The notes below the pieces were generated by a model. It had not been told where the DNA came from and made no database searches. It worked only from the letters and a program-made list of their open reading frames with translations. DNA of 64,000 bases. It comes from Platerodrilus igneus (taxonomy: Eukaryota; Arthropoda; Insecta; Coleoptera; Lycidae). The position numbers and the translations under genes were made by a program. This document shows, one piece after another, positions 32,183 to 42,913 of this stretch. The stretch covers positions 2,108,001 through 2,172,000 of the forward strand of contig JARFIW010000108.1 in the NCBI GenBank assembly GCA_036346225.1, written 5' to 3'. Position 1 is the stretch's first letter; each line of letters begins with the position of its first letter.

Positions 32183-32747
32183 CTGCCCCCTCTTTAAAAC
32201 CGTTACGTCTCATAACTGTAAATCCATCTTGACGCCAATTCGATGACTGGTGACGGTATCGGCAGCTATCTCCTCTGGTGCATCCACCGCGTCGTTGGAA
32301 GTAACAGTCAACACTCTTTTCATGGTCTTGGTAGGCAACCGGTTGATAACAACAAACAAGAACCTGGACGTTGGTTCCCTGGAAAACTACTTCTAGCATA
32401 TTTCGGACTATCCTCCAATCCAAGCGATCCAGTCCACAGCCCAGCTTGGGCACCGCTAGTCTCGTTACTCCATTTTCCATCATCTGCGCCTTAAGATTTA
32501 GCAAAGCCTCCCATAGATGTTCATAACTAGGTCTCTGCCATGAAGAATTTTTGGTGACCAGATAGTAAACATAACGATTTTTATCTTGAAGAACCAAAGA
32601 TTTTCCTACAGTTGGCTGCTGTTGTACTAATTCATCCACACATCCAAACTTGAAAACAACAGCTATTCCCCTTGACATTGCCAAATCTTGAGCTACGCAA
32701 TGTGCAAGGGAATACATTTCTGGTGCTCTAAACAGATCTTGCTGTTT
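32088..32747 (-). CDS. TARG1/OARD1-like macrodomain (ADP-ribosyl hydrolase) with CCCH zinc finger
   Basis: TARG1-type macrodomains remove ADP-ribose from acidic residues and deacylate O-acyl-ADP-ribose. From the ATG at 32717 the 209-residue frame reads YSLAHCVAQDLAMSRGIAVV (residues 2-21), YYLVTKNSS (51-59) and PKLGCGLDRLDW (90-101). These align in order with human TARG1. Its catalytic Lys84 (T-K) and Asp125 (C-G-L-D) correspond to Lys56 and Asp97 here, both present. The first strand, QDLFRAPEM, is encoded upstream of the ATG in the same frame, open to 32747. Residues 138-156 form a CCCH finger (C-x7-C-x5-C-x3-H), which suggests RNA binding. The frame overlaps the end of pol (stop at 32693) in the -1 register and ends inside the LTR. 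It is fully open. Function in the element is inferred: reversal of host ADP-ribosylation on element RNA-protein complexes. Confidence 0.88.
   Translation of the reverse strand, partial: KQQDLFRAPEMYSLAHCVAQDLAMSRGIAVVFKFGCVDELVQQQPTVGKSLVLQDKNRYVYYLVTKNSSWQRPSYEHLWEALLNLKAQMMENGVTRLAVPKLGCGLDRLDWRIVRNMLEVVFQGTNVQVLVCCYQPVAYQDHEKSVDCYFQRRGGCTRGDSCRYRHQSSNWRQDGFTVMRRNGFKEGAVLRSTIMQPVKHTNARGTAYSSAFENPSTKF
32183..32196 (-). promoter_or_regulatory. Polypurine tract of retrotransposon 2
   Basis: On the minus strand AAAGAGGGGGCAG lies directly before the 3' LTR, the position and composition expected for the plus-strand primer. It overlaps the macrodomain ORF. Confidence 0.85.
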
Positions 32748-35700
32748 TCAACAACAACGCCAAATCTCGCTTTAGCGGAACCACCATACGCCGCCATAAA
32801 GCTCTCAAAATCTGCATTTGGCTCATGATTAATAACTTGCCGAACACCATTATCATTATTTGAGTCTTCCTGGTTGTTGCCAGTGTAGGGTGTTAAACGG
32901 TCAAAGTGTACCACTTTCGGTTTACCACGAGGGGATCTTCTGATCCGGTACACTACATCATTAATCCTTTTTAACACTTCGTACGGCCCTTCCCATTGTC
33001 TTTGTAGTTTTGGCGACAATCCACGTTTTCTTTGTGGATTGTTCAACCACACTAAATCTCCAGGTTGATAACCACCTTCTTGTGCTCTCGTGTCATATTG
33101 TGATTTCATTCGATCGCTTGCTGCCTGTATATTCTTTCGGACGTTTTTGTGAATACTATTTGATCTTTCACGAAGCTTACTAACGTAATCTTCACCAGCG
33201 ATCTCTTCTCCAGGTTTAAATCCAAACTGAAGATCACATGGTAGCCGCAATTCACGTCCTAGCATTACGCAAGCGGGCGAGTATCCTGTGCTGTCATGTA
33301 CCGAAGATCGGTACGCCAGTAGGAACAAATGTAGATATTGGTCCCAGTCCCGTTGATGTTCAGAGACAACTTTGGCCAGGTACTTTCCTAACGTTCTGTT
33401 CATTCTTTCAACCATTCCATCCGATTGAGGATGAAGTGGCGTGGTTCTAGTTTTCCTGATTCCAAGATGCTTGCAGACGTTTTGAAACAACGCTGATTCG
33501 AAGTTCCGACCTTGATCGGAGTGTAATTCCAACGGAACTCCAAAGCGACAAAACAACTCCTCACTAGTACATCTGCAACCGTCTCGGCTTCTTGGTTAGG
33601 TATAGCATATGCCTCCGGCCATTTGGTAAAATAATCCATTGCAACCAAGATGTATTTATTCCTTTCTCTGATTCAGGAAACGGACCAGCTATATCAATGG
33701 CTACCCTTTCAAAAGGATTCCCACGTTATACTGTCTCATTGGGGCTTTCCGTTTTGAGACCGGGCCATTTGCAGAGGCACACAATTCACATTTCCGGCAC
33801 CACTCCTTCACATCTTCTTTGCAGTTCACCCAATAGAATCTTTCTCTCACTCTTTCGAGAGTTCTTTTCACGCCAAAGTGCCCTCCGGAAATACCATCGT
33901 GCAAGTGCTGCAACACTTCCGGCACTCTGCTTCTCGGCACTATCACTTGAAGTCTCTCAGTGCCATCTTCAAATTCCAGGCGTCGTTTCAAGATTCTATT
34001 TTCCATCATCAAGGAGTCCCACTGTGCCCAGTATGCCTTCAGGCTCCTACTTGAAATACTAATTTCTTCCCAAGCTGGTCGTTGTCCTCTATTTTTCCAC
34101 TCAATAATACGTCCCAATTCGGCGTCATTCTCCTGGTCTTCTCGTATTCTTTCGAGTTGCCAAGTATCATCGGTTACCGTCATTCTATGGATGACACTTA
34201 TTTTCTCTTCCATCTTGGAGCAATGATTGCAGTCCATCGGACAAGGTCTCCTTGATAGAGCGTCTGCATTCCGATGGCTAGTTCCTACACGATGTTCCGT
34301 ATCAAAGTCATATTCCTGCAGCCGCTCTATCCACCTTGCCACTTGCCCTTCAGGATTTCGAAACTGCAGTAACCATTTCAGTGCAGCATGGTCTGTTCTC
34401 AACAGGAATTTACGGCCGTATAAGTACTTATAAAAGTGCTCTACGGATTTGACGACGGCCAACAGCTCCCTTCTTGTCACACAATAGTTCCTTTCTGGCC
34501 GCGATAAGACCTTGCTGAAATACCCAATAACTTTTTCTTGTCCGTCCTGCACTTGAGAAAGAACGCCTCCTATAGCTGTGTTACTGGCATCGGTATCCAA
34601 CACAAATTTTCCCTCCATCCGCGGATAACTCAAAATTGGTGCTGTAACTAGTAGCCGTTTCAGTTGTTCAAATGCTCTGTGGCAGTCGTCATTCCAATCA
34701 TATTCTTGTCCATCTTCGGTTAATTTTGTTAACGGTTTGGCAATGTTCGCAAACCCAAGTATAAAACGTCGGTAATATGTGCACAATCCTAGAAAACTGC
34801 GTAGTTGGTGTATATCTGCTGGTGTAGGCCACTCTTGTACCGTTTTTATTTTGTCAGGGTCAGCTCTTATCCCGGTCTCTGAGACGACATGTCCTAGGTA
34901 TTTCACCTCTTTTCCAAATAGATGGCACTTCTTGGGGCTTAATGTAAGGTTTGCCCCGCGTAATCTTTGGAATATCTCCTCTAGGTTCTTAAGATGTTCT
35001 TCAAAAGACCGGCCTAACACTATCACGTCGTCCAGGTACACCAGACATGTCTTCCAGGACAGTCCACGCAGTACCGACTCCATCAATCGTTCAAAAGTAG
35101 CAGGAGCATTGCATAATCCAAATGGCATGACCTTGAACTGCCATAATCCCGTTCCAATTGTAAAGGCAGTCTTTTCTTTATCGTTTGGCTACAAGCCTAC
35201 CTGCCAGTATCCGCTTTTCAAGTCCAAGGTCGAAAACCATTTAGATCCGGATAGAGTATCTAAGGTGTCATCAATTCTGGGCAAAGGATAGCTGTCTTTC
35301 TTTGTCACATTGTTAAGCCGCCGGTAGTCTACACAAAACCTTGTCGACCCGTCCTTTTTCTTGACAAGCACTACCGGGGATGCCCATGGACTATTCGAGG
35401 TTCAATCACTCCCTGTTCTTCCATATCGGTGATAATTTGCTCAGCTTCCTTGCGTTTTGCCAAAGGAAGCCGCCTGGGTGTTGTCTTATCGGTTGCGCAT
35501 CTCCAGTATTGATCTTGTGTTGCACAACATTCGTCCTTCCTTTCTCACTATCATCCAGTGCAAACACACCTCGATATCGTCCGACCAGTTCTTTTACCTT
35601 GCCCAGTTGGTCGCCACTTAATCCTTGACACGAGGGTATCAACATATCCAGCAATTTCTGTGAACAACCGTTGATTGGTTTATTTTTCGTGTCGTCCACA

Positions 35701-36344
35701 CAACGTTTAATATGACATACTGGAATGCAACTTCCCACAATCATGCCTTTCTTCAGGGTCACTGTATGGGGATTAATGTTCAGCACCCTTACTGGTACCA
35801 TATTTCGAGACTTTACTAGCGTTCTTCCAATCAGAAGTCCCTCCTGACCCATTCCCGATTCAGTTGCTTCCATCATGCATACTTGTCCTTCCCGGAGCGT
35901 ACCATCCGGGCGTCCCATTACTATCATTTCCGCCTTCTCGGGTATTTTCATATCGCAAATCATTCGAACTTGCATCGTCTGGTTACTCCTACCTTGAAAT
36001 GGAATCTCATCATCATCTATCCGAAGCACATTTTCTTTCATGTTCACATGAAACCCATATTCTCTCATGAGATCCATTCCCAAGATCACTTCTTCTGTAA
36101 TTTCAGCTACCAACACTCGATGATTAATTAATTTGTCCCCAATTGTCAACATAACGGCAGTCTCTCCGTGAGTACAAATTTTCTCACCACTTGCCGTTCG
36201 AAGACACACCGATACAGGTAGCACTTTTCCACGACCAACCAAATCTGGTCTCACAATAGATTTTGTCGCTCCTGTATCCACGAGTAATCGGACACCCCTA
36301 CCATTAATTCTACCATCGATATAAATGCTGTCCAGACTTTCCAC
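32693..36344 (-). pseudogene. Gypsy pol: protease, reverse transcriptase, RNase H, integrase (frameshifted)
   Basis: Piece 36344-35406 holds the aspartic protease (LLVDTGATKSIV, Asp at residue 23) and reads into the RT N-terminus. 35371-35189 gives [20 protein letters not shown] and [14 protein letters not shown]. 35128-33701 starts MPFGLCNAPATF, has the catalytic YLDD at residues 31-34, the RNase H region (DTDASNTAIGGVLSQ, LRTDHAALKWLLQF, HRNADALSRR) and the integrase zinc-binding H-H-C-C block. 33648-33400 carries the first integrase Asp (MDYFTKWPEAY). 33556-32693 carries the second Asp (SDQGRNFES), the Glu (GMVERMNRT) and the GPY module with VHFDRLTPY. At least four frame breaks (about 35390, 35160, 33680, 33500) stop a single polyprotein from being read, though every domain and catalytic residue I looked for is there. 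Confidence 0.95.
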
Positions 36345-36421
36345 CGACGATGCAGCACGGATGATAATCTCCGGGGCACTACGTTGTGCTGTCGACGTTC
36401 GCCCCCCTATGTCGACTTGCT

Positions 36422-37733
36422 TTAGTTTTCCTGCTGCTCAACCGGTTGTTTTTTTGGTTGAGTGCAGAGTCTCTGTATATGACCAACTTCGCCGCAGTTC
36501 CAGCATCGCAGACCCCATCTCCGCGGTCGTTGTCTTTCAAGCTTTTCCACACGGTTGATTATTTCATGTATGCTGTTCTGCGCTTGATCAGGTTCCTCTA
36601 AGGCAGACCGAACTTTGTGACCCATTCTGTGTGATGTCTGCTTAGCTGCTTCAAATTCAAGCGCATGAGCCAGTGCGTCATCCAACATCTTTGGCCGTGC
36701 TAGTCTTAGCGCTTGCTGTATTTCGCCATCCTTAACGCCATCCACAAATGTTTGGACAGCAAGTTGTTCGAGGAAGCTGTCTGGTGCCGTTGGGTATGCC
36801 AATCTAACTAACCTGGCAATGTCAGCTTCGAATTCTTGCAGGCTTTCACTTGTCTTTTGCGAGCGGTTTTAACTTGTGCGTGGTAAACCTGTTGAAGGTG
36901 AGCATCTCCATATCTCATCTCAAGCTTCGATGTTAAGAGACCGTAATCATTCTGCTGGTGATCGGGAATCGTTTGTAAGATGTTAAGAGCTTCCCCGTAA
37001 GGCCACTATTAAGGAGATAGCCTTCTCTTTGTTGCACCAACCGTTGGCTATTGCAGCAGCTTCAAATTGTTTCAAATATGTGGGCCAAGGTGTTTTACCA
37101 TCGAACGTGGGTGGTTTCACTTTAAATTTAGACGATATTGACTCGCTTCTTTCCATGGTTCTTATTTCTGGAATGTTCTGATTTACAACTTGGTTTGCTA
37201 TTTCAAGTGGCTGTGTTGTTAGTGAAATCACTTGTTCTTGCAGCCTCATCATATCTTCTTCCATTTTACCAATTTACTGTCCAACTTTTGCTCAACTGTT
37301 TTACTTGTTCAGTAAAATCTTCTTTCAATGCAATGGAACTTTCCATTAATCTTTGTTCTAACGTGGCTGTACTTTCATTCAACATTTCTTCCACTTTGGC
37401 AGCATTTTCACTTAACCTTTCCATTTTCTCAGCGTTTTCAGTAAACCTTTCATCTATTTTTGCAGCATTTTCAGTAAACTTTTCATCTATTTTTGCGGCA
37501 TTTTCAGTAAACTTTTCATTTAGTGTCACTTCCAGTTTAGCCGACCTCTCCTCCATTTTCTCAGCATTTTCACTAAGTGTCAATTCTAGTTTAGCCGACC
37601 TCTCCTCCATTTTCTCAGCATTTTCACTAAGTGTCACTTGCATTTCGGATTTAAAATCCTTAAGGAAGTTCATTAAAGTTTCTGCTTCCATTTTACTCTG
37701 ACTTCTTGTCACTGGCATATACAAACTACTCAA
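36422..37733 (-). pseudogene. Gypsy gag with coiled-coil repeats and zinc knuckle (frameshifted)
   Basis: 37733-37266 (155 codons) begins MSSLYMPVTRSQSKMEAETL and is a highly charged helix of repeated SENAEKMEERSAKLE and FTENAAKIDE units. 37264-36983 contains KVKPPTFDGKTPWPTYLKQF, the usual Gypsy capsid entry motif. 36802-36422 ends with CWNCGEVGHIQRLC (C-x2-C-x4-H-x4-C), the nucleocapsid knuckle. Frame breaks lie near 37265 and between 36983 and 36802. The repeated coiled coil at the N-terminus is unusual for Gypsy Gag and probably varies in copy number between copies of the element. Confidence 0.93.
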
Positions 37734-37754
37734 ATGTCTTTAGACTTAATTAAT

Positions 37755-37777
37755 CACCCAACACAGCCTGACACCAG
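37755..37777 (-). promoter_or_regulatory. Primer binding site of retrotransposon 2
   Basis: One base inside the 5' LTR the minus strand reads TGGTGTCAGGCTGTG. It starts TGG as required for pairing with CCA of a tRNA, and its first ten bases fit the 3' end of some tRNA-Leu species (from memory). Confidence 0.65.
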
Positions 37778-38298
37778 TGTAACGGGCTACTACTACCGCG
37801 TTTCTTTAATTTAAAACAAGTAATAATAATGGTCTTTATTACTCACTGTTCACAAGTCTATTTAACAGTATATGCCTTATTTATAGATGTTTTCAGTCCA
37901 CTTAACAATGAAGCACTATTACACTAATGAATTTACAAGCACTAATATCTTCTTAAACTAACTTCTTTACCCTAGGTCCAATAACCACACTAACACACTA
38001 TTTGTTTATACACTTCTATTTATTTATGTATACTGCAAGCTGCATGCACATTAGACACAGCATATCATTTATGTATATATTCTAAAAACTCAACTACGTT
38101 TACTTTACAACGATATAATTTATATTAGACATTCAAGAATAGACTAACTCTTACATTCATAAGCGGCCTTATATATACCCTGCATTAAGATATGACTCAT
38201 TATCTAGAACTTTGTAGAAGGATTCTCGAATGCTGAAGAATACGCTGTGCCCCGGGCGTTTGTATGTTTGACGGGTTGCCTAATAGTGGATCGCAACA
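37778..38298 (-). repeat. 5' LTR of retrotransposon 2
   Basis: 521 bp, one difference from the 3' LTR. Followed on the plus strand by the CTAT duplication and the rest of the satellite monomer. Confidence 0.96.
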
Positions 38299-38302
38299 CT
38301 AT

Positions 38303-38666
38303 TATGTTAAATAACGGCACACTTGAAATAAGCAATGTTTTTTAAATCTTTGTCTTCGAAAGCATCTTGTTCGCGCACAACTTATCTCATAAATTCTCGA
38401 CGTTTGCAACTTGTACTTATATTAAACGACGACAAACTTGAAATAAGTAGGTATTCTTCAAAGTATCGTCGTTGAAAGCACATTGTTCTTGAAAAACTGT
38501 TCTCATAAGTTCCCGACTTTTGCAACTTGTCTGTTATATCTTTTTGGATACCCAAAAAATCTTTTTCTTTTTATTTAGTCTACATTCGTGTTTTTGTTAG
38601 TTTGCGGTTATGAGTCATACACAAATAGGCATTTGATACACAAATATTTTCTTTATTTGCAAACTT
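38303..38666. repeat. Satellite array, middle part
   Basis: Continues the monomer broken at 31657 (TATGTTAAATAACGGCAC, CTCGACGTTTGCAACTT, then a second overlapping start at 38420). It ends at TTTGCAAACTT, where retrotransposon 3 begins. Confidence 0.85.
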
Positions 38667-40063
38667 TGCTACGTGTATCGACGTAGCCTAACAAAAAACC
38701 AACGAAAGAAAATGGCCGGGCTCAATCGGTGACTGGGCGGGGTATTATACATACTAAAATTAAATAGGAAAGCCTGAAATAAAATACACGCGCTCTTTCA
38801 CACTCATGACAAAACATACAGAAAAAAAACTTATAATTAAACATAATATATACAAAACACAGTATTCCCAAAACCAGAAAAAAATTCAATAACTCCAATA
38901 TACATATATTATGAGAAACCCGCAAAAAAATTACTTTTTAAAATGGCGAATTGTAGTTTTTAGGTCCCTCACCATATGACTTACCCAGAGAAAAATTAAC
39001 AAGGTACAACTCTAAAAACCACAGCTCTAAATCATCAATGTAAATACCTAATTCATTACATAAACTTGCCCCAATAAATACAATATTATTAACAAAGAAA
39101 GATCTCGCATAAAAGTAAGCATTTCAAACCAGCGAACCGCTAAGCATTTTAACCCAGTTACACAGTAATACGTAGTATATCATTTTGTTTTGTAGTTGGT
39201 TAAAACAGATGGTACTACATTCATAACATGGCAAAGAATTTCAAAATCGTTTCAAAATTTTCGTATAGGCGAAGTAATTTTGTGCATACATGGGTTTATA
39301 CAGGGAAGTCCAAATATATAGGAGCTCAACGTAAGAAGGGACGAAACACTCACCAGCGTGTTTAAGGTGTTGGGTCTATCGTTCGCTCCTAGGACCAGAG
39401 AGGGCCAGATGGACCTAAGACCGCGCAACTGGTGCAACCTTCTATATCCCAAGGAGCGGCAATTCAAGGACTATCGTGTCCCCCGCCGGGAGCTGGAATA
39501 ATTACGAAAAATATTAATTTATCTACGTCGACAAGTACAGGTTGCTCAAACCAACAATACTCACCTCGCGGTAAGGCGTGCGCGAAATTTTCATAAAGAA
39601 AAACAGAACGCAGAATATAGCAATTACGACAAGTGCGTTTGAACATCTTTTAAGAGAAAGTGAACATAAATTCGTTTAATTAAACAACCAGAGCTCCAAG
39701 TCGTATTGCGTTTATCAAGACGTGATTAGGAAAACACGCTTTATCGGATAGTGCGCGACTTTAGTTCGATGAGTCTGTAGATTAGAACAATAGAGAAAAC
39801 AATTATACATTATCGAAATGTTTACTAAATTAAAGAATACCTAAAATAAGGTATTGACTATTTAAATTTTATCATAAACTTGTCGTTTCAAAGCAACTAG
39901 ATTTAAGTTGAGAAATTATTAAAAAGCGTATTTATTATAAATAGGTAAAATGTACAGGATGTTGTTGACGTGCGAAATGAGTAGAAACGGAATTTATTCT
40001 AAGGGGTAATGAATTAACATGGGAAAAAGGGGTATTTAATTTATGCTGAAAATAAACGTAACA
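38667..40063 (-). repeat. LTR 1 of retrotransposon 3 (3' LTR of copy 1)
   Basis: Boundaries set by comparison with 44195-45546 and by TG...CA ends. A purine-rich tract (GAGGGAGATT on the minus strand) directly precedes it, as expected for a polypurine tract. The 39252-39467 minus frame and others inside it are not conserved as proteins. Confidence 0.88.
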
Positions 40064-41473
40064 AATCTCCCTCGGCAAAACTAACAGGCCGGGGTAGGAA
40101 AGTCAAAGTACGGAAGTGGGCAGTACCAAAAAAAAAACAAAGAAAAAACCCCAAACAAAAAACTTCGCTTAAAAATTAAAAAAAAAGTCTTTACGAAAAC
40201 AAGACAAAAAAACAGAAACAGAAAAAAAGAAACACTCAAAGATAAAATAAAAGGACTCTAGTCCGGCTCGAAAGGCCAATAAAGGTAACAATCGGACTAC
40301 CCGAAAAAGCGACTCAAAACACTCACTGGAGTGACCCGAGTACTAAGACAACAGAAAACAGAAGAAAAAGGAAGGGAAGACGGGTAATAAGCAAGCAACG
40401 AGGACTAAAATAGAACGGCATCGTCACTGTAGAGTCGTCAACGAACGGATGCTTCTCAGAAGAAACAGTAAGGTTATCAAATTCTAGAACCGGATTGGTT
40501 TCCCGCAAAGAAACAAAAGAAAAGCGAGAATAAAACCGAGCAGTAATAAGCAAAACAGGACCCAAGGGTCAAGCCTCAAGTATGCAAGGGAACAACAAGG
40601 GAAACGAGAGGAAGAGAGGGAGAGCGCTGATAAAAGAAAACGATGTACTACTAACTGTAGTAACCAAAAGTTAACCGAAAAACCAAGAAAAGAAGTGCTA
40701 ACTAGTCCTAAAGTTGAATAATATGTGGTTTCCGAAGAAAATAAAAACGGACTAGAAAGCACCTACCACAGGACCGGATGGACAAAACACAATCGGACTA
40801 AAGACCGACTGCAAACAAGACCAGCAACAGAAAAAATGAGAGGAATGTGGAACGAAAAGAACAAGAAAAAATAAAGGAAACCAAAAAAGGATAACACCAA
40901 CAAGTACAAGTACCAGAACCAACAAAAAATTAAGAATCGTACAAAAGAAAATAAAACAGCATCCCAGTGTAGTTATGTATGAGTATGTGTGTGCGCGTGC
41001 GTGCGTGTATGTGTGTGTAAGGGTGTTTAAGAAGTGTGTGTGTGTGTATGTGTTGTGCGTGTATAAAATGTGCGTGTGTGTATGTGTTGGACCGTTGTAG
41101 TTGCCTCTTACGAGAGGCAGCTCGTACCATGGGGCTATTCTATTCCCGAACCCACACGGGTGGAATAGAAGGAGGGACCAAAGAAAAGAGAACCAAGCAG
41201 AAATGTGTGGGTGTTTATAAAGTGTGTGTGTGTGTATGTGTGTGTGTGTGTGTGTGTATGTGTGTGTGTTGGACCGCTATAGTCGCCTTTTACAACAAGC
41301 AGGTCGTACCATGAGGCTATTCTATACCCGGACCCACACTGGTGAAACAAAAAAGCAAGAAAGAGAAAGAAAGAAAACGCAGCAAACCTTGAAATAAATA
41401 AACAGAAAACTTAAAGTCCAGAAATCAAAACCTAAGGAGAGCAAAATCGTCATAAGAATCTGGGGCACGAGAA
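40064..41473 (-). other. Retrotransposon 3 copy 1, 3' untranslated interior with TG repeats
   Basis: A-rich sequence with low-complexity Leu/Ser frames on the minus strand, not recognised. 40985-41085 and 41205-41270 are TG microsatellites. Each is followed by a conserved block, TGTTGGACCG(T/C)TGTAG... GGCAG(C/G)TCGTACCATG... CTATTC, found twice here and twice in copy 2 (46570-46640 and 46730-46800). The block probably comes from an older repeat. Confidence 0.6.
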
Positions 41474-42833
41474 CTAGATCTTAGGCTTAAGGCGTTTACG
41501 GCGCCAGAAAAAAAACGAAATGAGATCAGGAACATTACGGGTTCTCCGACGTACATCTTCCGGTTCGGAAGGAGTATAGAATAATGTCTGCCTTTTGTGG
41601 GCAGCTTTCTGCCAAACAGAAACAGTAGGGGATGTAGTAGTTGTAGCACGCGGTTTAGGAGGTGGTAAGGGTAGTTTAGAAAACTCAAAACGCGTCATCG
41701 AGGGACGTTGTTTGTTGTTAGGATTAGTGGTAAGAAAGTCAACGGCAGAAGAGGAAACCTTATGGGTTGTCAGTATATCAACGGTAGAAAAAGAAAAAGT
41801 ATTGGCTGTCCGAAAATCAACGTTACGAAAAGAAACACAAGCAGAGCACACTCCAGTTACATTAGCTAGAGGGACAGAAGTAGATAAAATTTTAACGACG
41901 TTAGATGGAAGACTAGAAGTATCACAGTTAGGAAAGAAAACAGCATTGGCTGTAGGAATATCAACCCCAGGAAAAGGAGCAGAATCGGATAACACTTCAA
42001 CCATATTACATAAAGGAAGAGAATCTGGTAGAAGTTTATCAACGTTACAAGAACAAACAGCAACAGGAAGAACTTCATCCACAATAGATGAGGAAGCAAC
42101 CTTCATCAACATTAGATAACAGGACATTAGCTAGGATGTCACCAACCTTAGCTAAAAGAACAGAAGCAAGTAGCATTTTGTCAGCATGAGAAAAATGAGT
42201 AAGAGTAGGTAATGTTTCATCAACGTCCGGTAAAGAAATAGAATCAATTAAGACTTCATCCCAGTTAGCCAACAGAGTAGGAACAGACAAAACTTCAGCC
42301 ACGATTGGTACTGATTCCTTAACAATAGTAGATAACGAAACAGGATCAGATAAAATTTTGACAGAAACAGAAAGAGGCATTAAAGATACAGGTTCATGGA
42401 CTTCAACAGGACATTCGCTGACTGAATTAGAAGTTATCGTCACTTTAGTGACATTTGTGTTTGCAGACACGACAAAAATTTCTTGGGTAAAATCGTTCAA
42501 GAAAGCGGGAACAAACTCTTGAGAAGCTAGCTGCAAGTCACTAATTCGACGCATTGGTTGTAAGGGTGGTAGATGCACAGTTTGGTGTGGAAATAAAAAC
42601 GTAGGATCCATTTGATCATCTTTTGATTCGCAAAAAACAGAAGAAATTTGGTTCTTGTTAGTAGAAGTTCGGTAAGTAGAGGCGTGATAGTCGTAAAAAT
42701 CAACATTACAGTTCAGCGGCTTATATGGCTGAGAAGGGTACGAGGTGATGGCAGTAGGGCGCGCAGAAGGAGGTGTAGAAAAAAACGTAGAACTAGAGAC
42801 AGAAGAAATTTTGTTCGAAGCTGTATTTGCCAA
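41474..42833 (-). pseudogene. Retrotransposon 3 copy 1: 13-residue repeat protein (frameshifted)
   Basis: Two minus-strand frames (42833-42075 and 42127-41474) overlap and together encode one protein. It starts MANTASNKISSVSSSTFFST, has a Pro/Tyr-rich N-terminus, then a run of 13-residue repeats such as VDEVLPVAVCSCN, VDKLLPDSLPLCN, MVEVLSDSAPFPG, VVKILSTSVPLAN and VTGVCSACVSFRN (consensus VD-x-L-x-x-S-V-x-L-x-N), about 18 units. The C-terminal tail (FEFSKLPLPPPKPRATTT, then EPEDVRRRTRNVPDL) ends with a basic RRKRLKPKI. It lies directly after gag, where protease would be expected. I recognise no family; the regular repeat suggests a beta-solenoid or surface protein. Copy 2 keeps it in one frame. 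Confidence 0.7.
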
Positions 42834-42913
42834 AGAAGGGTATGTTGTGATAGTAGTAGCAGGATGACCTGGATAAGGTACATAAGAGAACGTAGAATGA
42901 GAAGCAGAAGAAA

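Larger units (their letters stand above)
31662..38298 (-). mobile_element. Ty3/Gypsy retrotransposon 2 with a TARG1-like macrodomain
   Basis: A 6.6-kb element on the minus strand, inserted in the satellite with the 4-bp duplication CTAT (31658-31661 and 38299-38302). The two LTRs (521 bp each) differ at one base, so the insertion is very recent. In transcription order: 5' LTR, primer binding site, gag (37733-36422), protease-RT-RNase H-integrase (36344-32693), macrodomain plus CCCH finger (32747-32088), polypurine tract, 3' LTR. gag and pol contain several frameshifts despite the youth of the insertion. The domain order protease, RT, RNase H, integrase places it in Ty3/Gypsy. Confidence 0.96.

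Noticed and set aside
33592..34062. Plus-strand frames opposite Gypsy pol (also 34779-35291 and 37138-37701)
   Set aside because: Antisense shadows of the conserved pol and gag frames.
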